64,000 nucleotides of DNA from positions 7,911,827-7,975,826 of the forward strand of contig JAMKCF010000013.1 in the NCBI GenBank assembly GCA_023634235.1. Direction: 5' to 3'. The position numbers and the translations under genes are program-made. The notes beneath the pieces were generated by a model. That model worked only from the letters and a program-made list of their open reading frames with translations. It was not told where the DNA came from and did no database searches. This stretch comes from Pisaster brevispinus. Taxonomy: Eukaryota; Echinodermata; Asteroidea; Forcipulatida; Asteriidae. Shown here piece after piece: positions 1 to 11,400 of the stretch. The number at the start of each line of letters is the position of its first letter. The first letter of the stretch is position 1.

Positions 1-984
1 TGGATGGTATTTTAAACCATTTTCCTGTGAAGTTGGAGACTTGTAGATCCCCCCCATTTCAGAAGGACTCTATCTAGTAGAGATCATTGGATCACAAAAC
101 TGAACTTGACCTTGGAACCCCTCTTGAAAGAGGAAGGGAATTGACCAACTCAATTTTGCTATGTACTCATTATCCGATAGTAAGAGCAGAGCCATCATGT
201 GAGTGGGGGAAAAGACTATGTCTCTAAGCCCCGACTGTTTTGTTTACGGTTGTCTTACGTGAAGGTAAAACAAATACATTACAGCTAGCTTGTAAGTAGG
301 AAAACAACTGAAAAACATTGAACTTATATTACTACAGTCATAAAAGCTTATAAATAATGGAACAGTTCATGGTGCGAATGTTTTAACCTGCAAACTTTAG
401 ATTTGAGTGGACGGGGGCACCCGGTGCACGGATACTAAGCCTCAACGTTGCAACATACACAACCTTACTACTGACAACACTTTTGGAGATTTTGCCGATA
501 AACTGCAAAAAAAATGTGTCTTCTGATAAGCAAACGCATCCTGCCCTTACTTCGCAGGGTATTATAGGGACTATATACCTAATTGATCAAGATTCAACCA
601 CGATGTCAATGAAGTCACCTTGGACAAATGGACCGTTTTTGTTTGGAAGTGCGTCGCACTTGACGCCGGTGTCCTATATAGGAGAATCTGTCCCCGGAGA
701 TTCTGGCTCCCACAATGGGAAACTAACATGGAGGATGGTTCAAAAGAGGGTGCTATCAGAAGAAGTTTGTACACAGTTATCCGTAGGGTGGGACAGAATC
801 TCCTGCAACACTAGCTAGGTCGTTTGGCCACGCCTGTGCTATGATTGGCAAACAAACCTGCCTTTTATTTCAAAAACGTTTCCAAAATTAATTAACATGT
901 ACATGTAGGCCTGAAGTTTTTTCAACTGACTAACCTTAAAATAGATGCAATAATTGCATCGGGGATAGAGACAAAGGTTTTTTA

Positions 985-1140
985 CCTTACACCGGTGTGT
1001 GGCAAGCAGTATATACTCGGTGCTTTCCCTAGTCCTACGGAATAATCCAAAGACATTATTACCACTCGGGTGGGATTCGAACCCACGACCCCTCCATTTT
1101 GCAGCTAGACTACTCCGAGAGTACCAATAACCACCAAACT
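985..1140 (-). mobile_element. tRNA-headed SINE, type 2
   Basis: On the minus strand a tRNA-like head with box B GGTTCGAATCC is followed by a body ending GGGAAAGCACCGAGTATATA. The same body (AAAGTACTGAGTATACAGTG) follows the head at 6229-6395 and recurs reversed at 36876-36906. Confidence 0.7.
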
Positions 1141-1756
1141 GTCATAGCGCCACCGTACGCCTTAAAGTGTCCAACTTCAGTCAATAGTCTGCTTATAATT
1201 CGGCATTTTGCAACAAACGGGCAATTGCTTGCGCTGTAACTGGTTGTGTGTTGATTCAAAAACTATAATATATTACCTTATAGTTATACATAGTTTTGCT
1301 GAATATTGACATTAAAAAATGCCCTCTTTTTGTAAGGTACAAAGCAGAAGTGTTAATAAAAATTTATAAAAACGGCTGAAAATGAGGTCACTGCATTTAG
1401 TCGGGTCCCTTTTAAACTACTTCTCCAAATATAGTTATCTTCAATAGGGAGTCTGGCTGTCTGATGTAATGGCGGGTTGATCAAAATTTCAATGTTTTTT
1501 GAAGTGTGTTTGTTTACGATCAACGATCGCGATGATCCAAGTCTAACTCTAAGACTAAGAGAGTCTTCAATCGTCCAACGTCCGAATGGTTTTGTCCCCA
1601 GAAATGGTAGGTTGTTGTCGAAAATATTCACTAGTCAGAGCATCGCTAAATAATTAACCATGCTGCTATTTCAAATCAAAGAATATTCCAGTGAATCATT
1701 CACCTTGACTTACTAACTTTAACTAGCCCCATAATAATTAAAAAATAGGGGGGGGG

Positions 1757-1925
1757 GGGATGTCCGTATCCACTACTCCTAGAACTATTCGAATACGTAT
1801 CCACTATCCAGCCACCGCTTTTTCATTCGTTATGAAATAAAAATAGTATCTAATTTACTCAAATGAGATATTCCTTTGGGTAAAAATTAGTGAAAAAGTG
1901 GTGGCAGGATACGGAAATGTTTCCC
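1757..1925. mobile_element. Small palindromic element (ATGTCCGTATCC ends)
   Basis: Ends ATGTCCGTATCCACTACT and GTGGTGGCAGGATACGGAAA are imperfect inverted repeats about 165 bp apart, just after a 12-G run. No target duplication identified. Confidence 0.5.
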
Positions 1926-2422
1926 TCTGTTGCTCTGTCTCTCTGTCTGTTTGTGTCCAGATGATTGTCTCGGTCTCGGAAGCCACTCACTCTAAACAGA
2001 GTCCAGAGTATTGACTCTGTTTTTTTCGGCTAAACACTCGTAATCGTAGTAATTAGTGTTGACATTTTGAATTATGACGATGTAATTGTAGAACTTTATT
2101 GCTGGCTTGCTGCACTACACTAAACAGTACAAACATTATCTCAGTAAGGAGTAGGGTGGTTATGATTACTCCTACAGAGTCCTAGAACTAAGAAGTAGAA
2201 CTATCTATGCGGTTTGTTTCATCGTGGAGACAATCAGAACGAACTACTCCTAGTTCTAGGAGTAGGTTAAGATCATAAGTACCTCCTCATGTGTCAATCT
2301 AACAGCTAAATGGAATTGGTTAGTTACACTTATGTTAAATATGTATTTTGTAATCGACTTTCTTTCTATTTCACAGCAGGAAAAGTTGTTTTGTACCTCA
2401 TTGTAAACGAGCCAACGTTTTC

Positions 2423-2488
2423 ATGAATCATGACCGATCAGTTGTTCAACCACGTGTTGTCCGTCTGCATGAAGTGCACTGGGCATGA
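2423..2488 (+). promoter_or_regulatory. Upstream ORF overlapping the SASS6 start
   Basis: An ATG seven nt before the SASS6 start, in another frame, opens a 21-codon frame ending at TGA 2486-2488 inside exon 1. It lies in the inferred first coding exon (after the acceptor at 2376), so it should be in the mRNA. Its context (T at -3) is weak, while the main ATG has A at -3. Leaky scanning could therefore limit SASS6 translation; this is inferred only. Confidence 0.5.
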
Positions 2489-2494
2489 TGACAG
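2430..2494 (+). CDS. SASS6: SASS6 exon 1 (coding part)
   Basis: Encodes residues 1-22, beginning MTDQLFNH and including a Cys-rich MKCTGHDD stretch like the VKCKDCEER of human SAS-6. The donor at 2495 is GTAAGG; the exon ends in phase 2. A pyrimidine tract ending in TTTCACAG at 2376 is a good acceptor, so this exon probably starts at 2377 and a separate 5' untranslated exon lies upstream, where I could not place it. Confidence 0.88.
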
Positions 2495-5400
2495 GTAAGG
2501 ATTCCTGTCATTTTAGGACTTGACCTTTGCTCTGACTTGAGACTTATCCTCTTGTCTTGGCTTGAAACTCTTTTATAGCTCACCATTGTGGCACTAGTGT
2601 GTCGGTGACTGTGTACTAAAAAGTATACTTATAAATGGAGATTGAACAAAAACATTTCCAAGAACTGCAGCCAAGCACTTTTATTTTACATTCTGTCGAA
2701 TAAAAGCTTCTGAAGTCACTGAACATCTAGCTTGTCAAAACTACTGGGTTAACATTGTATTTTTGTTATTTTTAAATGGCATGGAGAGTGTGACAGTTTA
2801 GTTGCAAACACTTTCGCTTGGCAAAAGCTAATAACATGAATGTGTGGTTAAGGCTCAGCCAGATGGTCAAAAAGCATGGCACAATATTCAGGACTAGCGA
2901 CTCTTGAGGCTTAGGCTGGGTCGAATTAGTGGCTACAGCTACGGCTACAGCTAGATTTCCACATCTTCATGCATCAAAGTATAGTGCGTCCTGAGTTAGC
3001 AACACCATTAGCAACAGACATAGCCGTATTTATAGCCGCCAATTCAGATACAGCCTTTGCTAAAAAACTTGGCACCAAAGACTTGATGTCAAATCTCTAC
3101 TGCAATCTTGATTTTTAAAACATAAATTGCGTTTATTTTGTTTCCCTCTCCAGGGTTGCATCGATCAGAGTGCAGCTCGAGCTTCAGACTTCATCCTCCC
3201 CGATGCAAAGAAAGGTCAGACAATAACAAGTCTTCATTTTTTTTTTTTTTTAAGTTTATTTAAACTTCAATTTTCCGTAAACCAGCATGCCAAACAGCAC
3301 AAGAATCATAGTTGGAAAGATGCATTTAGTTCAATGAAGCTGTTTGTGTCTCTACTTTGTAAAAAGAAAATCGCTGTGCAGAAGAAAAACACAAAGTAAT
3401 TTTTATAAATAAAGGAACATTCACGCTAGGTAGCTTTCAAGTAATTTTAATTGATTTAGCAGACTTAATTTACCTGGGAGTATTGTTCCATTCCTTAGCA
3501 GTGAAGACTGCGATTGTTTGGTCTCCGGCACGCTTGTGACTTCACAAGTTTGTTAAACTTAAAAGATCCGAATTGGAGTGGAGATTATTTTGAGATGCTT
3601 GATGACGTTTGAAGACAGTTTATAAAGTAATCTGGTGACTGATTGATGAATTTCTCGTAGTCAAATGACGTTTAAACAATGCAATAGTTTAGGGAGGATT
3701 TGGGGTTGGTTTTGACATTCTTTTCTGGTCAAAGTTCATAAATGCTGTTCCTGCCCAAGCCCAAGCACTCAATGCTGCATTACAATAAACGTTTGTTATT
3801 GACTGCTTTGTAAGTACACAAATCCCAACAAACGGTTTACTGTTGGAAAGAGGACATAATTTTCTTAAATGCAGGATATATCTTGCCATGTTTTCCATCT
3901 CAAATCCCTAGTAACAAGAGTAGGAAGAAAGACACTAACTTCTTGTTCAACTATTGGTTTTCCCGTAGTTTGCTAACAACGTTTGGGTGTTCCACAGGAA
4001 ATCTCATAGGCTATGTTCAGACAGTGTACTAAAGTTAGACCCGAACCAGTTTAACTTTACGAGCAGCGGGGGCGGTCGTAAAAATAAAACTACCTTGCAT
4101 TTAGACAGCTCGTAGTTAAACCCGATACGGTTTATCTTCGGTTTTAAGAAGTCAAACAACACCGTAACCCAACACAACAACATCCGGTTTATTCACAAAA
4201 GCACGCGCACAGCCCTGTTGAGGCGCACGTTGAGACGTACGTAGGCATATTTACTTGCCGAACTTACACAGGTCAGCGGTCATCTGTTGGGAGTTAAAAT
4301 GGATGTGGTAATTTTTATTCTGTCCACACACCGTGCTAAAAGATAAACCCGAAGTGGTTTAGCGTTAAACCACCCTCGCTGACCGATTTAACTCATTCGA
4401 GTTCAACCCAATTTGGTTAAGTTTTAAGAGCATTCAGACACAGAGAGTTAAACCCGAATGAGTTAAAACTGCCTTAAAACCAACTTTAGTACTGTGTCTG
4501 AACGACCTCATAGTTTAAGTCAGATATGGATTAACAGTTTTTTATTGTTCTAAACAGGAGCTGAATGTACGACTCACAGATGACGCTGATCCTTTCTTTC
4601 TCTTCAATTTGGCTCTGGGAGAAGATGACTTTCAAAGGTGATTTATTGTTAAAACTTCTGTAGGGTTTTGCAGTCGGGCCGTGTACAGGAAATTTCTTTC
4701 TATTCAGAGTTGTGGTGGTTCTGAAAAGAATCGGTGGTGAAAACAACTGGACATTTCGATCAGCATAACTCTAATCAGCTTCAGAGCAAACAATAATAAT
4801 GAATAATAAACTAGTAAGGCTTGTGGTAACACCACGTACAGGAAATATCGCTCTATGAGTTGTGTTGGTCCTGAAAAGAATTGGTGGTGCAACAACTTAA
4901 TGTTTCGATCAGAATGCTCTGATTGCTTTAAGGAGAAAGCTGGAATCTGATGCTACAGTAATTCTGGTTTGTCAGTCAAAAGGATGAAGGTCTGGTATTG
5001 GCGATTACAAAATAGGCCTAAGCAAAAGGGAGATTTTGAGCATGAACTCCAGTACCTTTTGTCCCTTTGTACAGGGCACACGAAGCATAGAACAGTGAGT
5101 GCATACATGGTTCGCGCTACACAATGAAATTTTGGGGTCATGTTATTAAATTACCCCTTGTTGACCTTGTACCACACAAAACCTCTTATCACGCCAACCG
5201 TCGGACATTTTGAAAATGTTACCAGCCCTTAGCTCCCGTATACACAATTTTTAATGTAATTAACAGTCATATGTCAGTGTATAATTGATTCTTCTCTTTA
5301 TCTGTCCACAGCCTGAAAGTTCAACAAGGTTTGCTGGTTGACTTCTCAGCGTTCCCACAGAAGCTTATAGAACTTCTCCAACGATGCTTTGAAGAACAAA

Positions 5401-8400
5401 GCAAAGACTCACCCAAGTAAGTTCAGAACCCCAACCCCCAAGGTGTACGCCATATTTGGAAATTATGGTTATGGATTGCTATCAACCAAGAGTCAACCTG
5501 TGGCTAAATTAGTGGCTACGGCTGCAGTTGTTGCTAAGGGTGTTGTTAACATGGTTAAGGGCAGCCTTAGCCTCAATGCATGTTAACTTCGCTCACTATG
5601 TAACTTAGGTTTCTCTCCTGACTCCACTGCTTGTCTTTTGCTCTCTTTTTGTTTATGCCTCTAGCTGGTCCTAATTTTGTCATCATTTCTTGGGCACTGT
5701 CTGTATAATTAGCTCATTACTGGTACATTTTGCATTCTCTCCTGTTCGTTTTTTGTTTGTTTGTTTGATTTTTGTCCTTTTTGGTTGTTTTTTTTTATTA
5801 TGTATAGGGCTGTTCTGCACAAGCCTTGGCTTATTTGAACAGCCTCCTTACTCACAGCTGATATATTGTTACATTTTTTCAGTATCATTATCATTGGTTA
5901 TGTTTACTCTTTGCTTGTTTTGTACTACTTTATTTTTGTCCAAATGATTCTTTCTTTTCTTATTGTGAGTACAGATAAATGTTACCTTGAGTTGAACTGA
6001 ATTGAATTGAAACATGGTGATCCAGCCACAGGTGCTAAATGGGAAACCACCTTTAGTTCAGTAGATGTTAATTTAATTTTTGGTTCAGTTATGTGACACG
6101 GGTTTGATACTGTGTGTTACCTGTGGGGGCGAGGTTGGAGGAAATAGCACTCCGCACTAATGATCTTGTGGTACCCACTGCGGTACCCACTGCTAAAATA
6201 CAGGATTCGAACTGCTTCTAGCTACTGGCAATTTCGGTGGTCCAGTGGTAAGACATCTGCTCTACAGTGGCAAAGTTAGGGGTTCGAATTCCAACCGAGT
6301 AATATGCTTGTAGAATTGTTTACAGGACTCAGAAAAGTACTGAGTATACAGTGCTTTACACACATCTCTGTATGGGTTAAACCAACTAATTATTAGAATA
6401 ATAATGTCAGTGATAAGGTGGAATGAGTATATGCCAAGATGAACTTTGATTGCCCAATGCAATAAGAGAACAATTTAATTGATGTTATTTGATGTTTAGT
6501 ATCGTACCCTTTTATTCCGCTGCAGGTTTGTCCTCCATTTAATGAGGTCAGAGCCCCTGGCTCAGGGTTTGGCCGAGCTTTGCCTGGTGGAGACCAACCC
6601 CTTCAAACATCTAACCCACCTGGCTCTGAAGCTGCAGCCGGGCAGCGATACGGACGTCAAGAAATACCTGGCAACATGCCTCAAATCGTTACAGGTTGGT
6701 ATGGCGGCCTGCTTGAACCCGCAGTCTGCTGATCAGAAACACCAGAGTTTGAGTCTAGTGCACTTGACCGCCGGGCTCAGCGCGCCACTGACTATTTTTG
6801 CTGTTGCTTAGGCCAGGTCTGAATGATGGCTGCGGCTGTCTGCTAACAGTGTTGCTATGGGCTTCCTATGCTTTAGTGCATGTTACCATGGCGATCAAGC
6901 CGCAGCTGCTTCTGCTAATTGGGAAAAGACCATAGCTTTTTTTCAAGCTAGGCCCAATTTCATACAGTTGCTCGAGCAGAAATATTGCTTAAAATTTCTG
7001 CTGAGCCAAAATGAGCAGGAATACCAGTCACAGATGGTACATGTGACCTTTGGCTAGGAACCTTATCCTGGTAAGCATATTTTTTTGGTGTGCTTAGCTA
7101 CTTTTTGTGCAAAAGCAGCTCTATGAAATTGGGACTAGGACAAGTGACTTTTGTTTTACTGAATGGCTACTGTTCCGTTGCAGGCTGAACACAACAAGGT
7201 ATCAATGAGACTGACTAACACAGAGACTTCACTCTCAGGACAGCTCAAAGAAACTCACAAGGTAATTAATTAACTCCAAGAAATTGATTCTTATTTCACT
7301 CCACAGGCATGTAACTCTTCAGCCGTCGATTTTACCAAACTCTTCCTAACTTAGGATTAATCTTAGGACTTAGGACGAGTCCCAGCCTTGCATTGTAACA
7401 TGTAAACCTTGAGATTAATCCTAAGTTAGGACTAGTTACTCGTATAACTCGAGATAGGATTAATCCTAGCGTTTCGTGAAATCGGCTGCAGCTGATCAGG
7501 GCCCAATTTCATGGCTCTGCTTACCGCGGAATTCTGCACTTAAGGCCCATAGAACTTTGTGCTTTACAGGGCGCCGTATGTGCAGAATTCCGTGGTAAAC
7601 GGAGTCATGTAATTGGACCCAGCTCATTTCTTTGTTTTCGGTTGCTCATCTGTGCCATTGAAAATTGAAAAACACAGTATGACGCCTTGCTGTGCCTGGC
7701 ACTTTCCTCATTTTTGTTGGTGACAAACTGCAGTTGCATGCCTGACCCTAAAGCTTCCTTTAAGATTGGTTAGGGGAAAGGAAGTTGAAAGAGTCACCGT
7801 GGCTAGGGGTGGGAGGTAAATTTTTATGGTAATCTGCTCAACTTTTTGAATTGATATCAATTTTAATTTTGGCAAACTCCAATTTATTTTTCCTAATCAA
7901 AGATGAAGTAAAAGCTTTGACTTTTCTTTCCCACCTATGGATCTGTTTTTCAGGCATTATCATCTCGTACTCATGAACTGGAGAGTTTGAGATCGGAGTG
8001 GAGCGCCCACACAGAGAGCCTTGTTGCTAAACATAAACAAGAACTGGCCGAGGAAAGGCAGAAAGCTTTGCAGGTAACGATCCTCTCCATTTGAAATCCT
8101 CGAACTTGGAGGGTAATTCTGTACAAAAGGAAAAGAGCGTGTTTAAAGTGTGGGAACATGTATCAGGCATGGTAAAGTTTTCTCGCCTACAGCTTATTTC
8201 AAGTTTTTACAGTGCAACTACCATTTTCCACTAATAGTGGTTTTGTTAGAACTAAAGTTACAGCTGATGAGCCTGTCCTTAGTCTGTGGTAGATGATTGT
8301 GTGTGAAATGTTTGTTTTTTATATGTTTTAGAATCAGCGAGATTTGGAGCAGAGACACGAGCGTGAAAGGAAAGAGCTTGACACCATGAGACTGCAAGGG

Positions 8401-11400
8401 TCGTCTGAACTACAGGCAAGACTAACGGACCTCCAGAGGGCCAATCAAGTAAGTTGGTTGCACCACACTTGGTGAAAATCAAGTCAGTAGCTTGCACCAC
8501 ACTGGGGGCAAATCAAGTAAGTAACTTGCACCACACTGGAGCAAATCAAGTAAGTAGCTTGCACCACACTGGGTGAAAATCAAGTCAGTAGCTTGCACCA
8601 CACTGGGGCAAATCAAGTCAGTAGCTTGCACCACACTGGGGGCAAATCAAGTAAGTAACTTGCACCACACTTGGTGAAAATCAAGTAAGTAACTTGCACC
8701 ACACTGGGGCAAATCAAGTAAGTAGCTTAAACTAAGTGAGTAGCTAAACTATGCCAGCCTGTAATATGATATCATGTGGTGAATGCGTTGATACAGTCTG
8801 CAGTCAACCCTCCTACTGTCTGACCATTCAGCGAGGTGACAGCAGGATGGTCATAGCAGTTGCAATCGCAAACCAATTGCATAAATCATTTCTCAGATTC
8901 AAATGTTTCTATTGATTTCTAAATCAACAGGGTCATTTTAGACAAAATCATTTCGCAGGATGCTTACAACCATTACCATCGTTATAATAAGTAAGCTTTT
9001 TAATAGAAATTACACTTTTATTCTATTTGATTTTTATTTATTTTGGGGGGGTTGAGGGGTCATTACCAACGTATGACCCTACTTTTAATATATTGGTGTA
9101 TTATTCTTAAATTTTAACTGTTTCGTTTTTTTAGGACCTGACAGACAAGAAATACCATCTGGAGTCATCGATGAGAGAACTAAAAGGAAGACTTGGGACT
9201 CTGGATGAGGTATATTAGAAGGATTGGACTGAAATTTCATCCTGAGGAGGCTACACTATTTTCAATATGGAAGGAACAATTTCCCAAACAGTAAAGCATT
9301 GTATAAGACGCTTTATGCCAAAACCAGGCACTTCCTGGCAGACCTCAAAACTAGGTTTAGATCTTCATCAAGCGGTGTGTCGTGGCCGAGCAGATAAGAG
9401 CACCGGATTCAAGCTCTGGTGTGCAGAGTGTTGGTTCGAGTCCCGGTCGTGACACTTGTGTCCTTAAGCAAGACACTTAACCATGATTGCTTCGTCCTTC
9501 GGATGGGATGTAAAGCCGTTGGCCCCGTGTGTTGTGTAATGCACGTAAAAGAACCCAGTGCACTTATCGTAAAGAGAAGGGGTCCGCCCCGGTGTTCCTG
9601 GTTTGATTGGCAGCATATTGCGCCACAGCACCTTATAAATCATTACATGGTGCTATGAAAAGGAGTAGGTCTCATACTTCAAACCTAGCCCCCAAACACC
9701 TTGCAGGAAAAATACTTAATGTTGAAGTGCTTTGAGCGTCACTGAGTGACGGATATGAGCGCTATATAAGAAGCCATTATTATTATTATTATCAAGTAGT
9801 TGAGAATAAGAACTTTCAAATAACATTAGGGTCTATTGGTGGGGCAGATAGGGGAAATAGTTGTGGAATTGTGCCTTTAATGATACAAGCATGGAATGTG
9901 ACACACAGTCAGAGTATGTCGAGAGAAAGAGTATTTGGTAATGCGAAAAAAGTATAAATGCGAAACAATATAAATGGCACCGACTTACAGCCCATGAGCA
10001 GGTTCAGGTGGTAATCTTTCATAAATTTGCAAGTTACATCACACATGCGTGGTCAGTTTTTCAATTGAACGAGTCTAGCGGATTGTCTCTAGTGGATAAG
10101 TAAATATAAAATGACTTTATTCTTGAAATCATTTGTAATACACAACTATTTTTGAGTTTTTAAACTTACACCTGCTATAGTTGTAATACACAGCATTGAA
10201 ATTATTCTAATTTCAAAGCATGCAAAGATGTTTAAACTAAACGTTTCTTCCTGCGCAGGACTACAAGCGAGCCCAGCGTGACCAACAGTCCCTGCGGCAG
10301 CAGCGTGGGAGTCTGGAAACAGACCAGCGCAGCCGGGAGCAGACTATAAGCCAGCAGCAGATGCGTATCGCGGTGCTACAGCAGGAGGTTCAAGACAAAG
10401 AGACTCTGCTGGACAAGAGCAATCAGTTGATAGAAGCCGCCAGTGACCAGAAGGTAGTTAACTCGTTCCTTACCCTACATGTAGTAGACAACTGTAGTAA
10501 CCAAAAGATCACACATGTAAAAAGCACTCAAGTCTGAGCCATTTTTGTAAAGATGTAGTTTTGTCCGCATTCACCGTCTGTAATAAAAGTTCAAAAGAGA
10601 AAGCGCCAATCTTTCCAATACGCACTAATGCTTAAAAAATAGAAGCTCAGTACCCAGATCTCAGACAACATTTCAAATTTCACTAAATGAATGCGCGCAT
10701 GCATCAGATTGGTGAACATGTCCAAGCTTTATGTTTACTGACTGTAATACTATTGCGGTTTAGCGCGCCGATGATGCGGTGATTGCGTAAGTGGTGGATT
10801 GTTTGCCTGACAGCCAGGTATTTTGAGCAAAAGTGACGTCATTAGTGCATAGTGGTATTGACCCAATTCTTTGGAAGCATCAGATAATAAATGGTGCAAG
10901 ATTTATCGGTGCTTGTTTAATCTTTATAAAATGGCCCAGACATTTTTAGATTCTGGAGAACCTCTTTCTTCTTGTAATTATGTTTAGTTCATGTGTACAT
11001 TGCTTTAACGATGATAAAAGACAATATTTGTAACAGGGTTTAACTTTTCTTAAATCTTAAATTTAGGAATGACAAATTTCAGACTTTTATCTGAATTCAG
11101 ACCTTTTTCGTCTGCCTGACAATGCCTGATGAAAAAAGTAATCATTATTTTCCTCAGATATGAAGAAGTCATTCTCTTTGATCTACTTCTCCAGCGCTGA
11201 GGATTCTGTTCCCAGAAGCTCCTTGAAATCTATAACTCCAGGGGTTTACCTAAAGTTGGAAATGCCATCATTTCAACATACCTCCTATTATTTAGGTCCG
11301 AGTTTTAGACCTTTTTGTCAGCAATAACTCTCATCCCTGTATATTAGAAAACATTATTTTGTGTAAAGAAATATCTTAACTGTGTCTTGTTCCTGTAGGC

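Larger units (their letters stand above)
1..2376. other. SASS6 upstream region, no gene recognised
   Basis: Apart from a SINE fragment (985-1140) and a small palindromic element (1757-1925), I see no exon, CpG-rich promoter or TATA box that I can defend. ATTGG (inverted CCAAT) at about 844 could belong to a promoter. Segments at 2140-2280 repeat the ACTCCTAGAACT words of the 1757 element. Confidence 0.4.

Noticed and set aside
483..818. 111-codon open frame on the + strand upstream of SASS6
   Set aside because: No protein-like pattern, no splice context, and comparable open frames overlap it on both strands (571-774 and 620-814); most likely chance.
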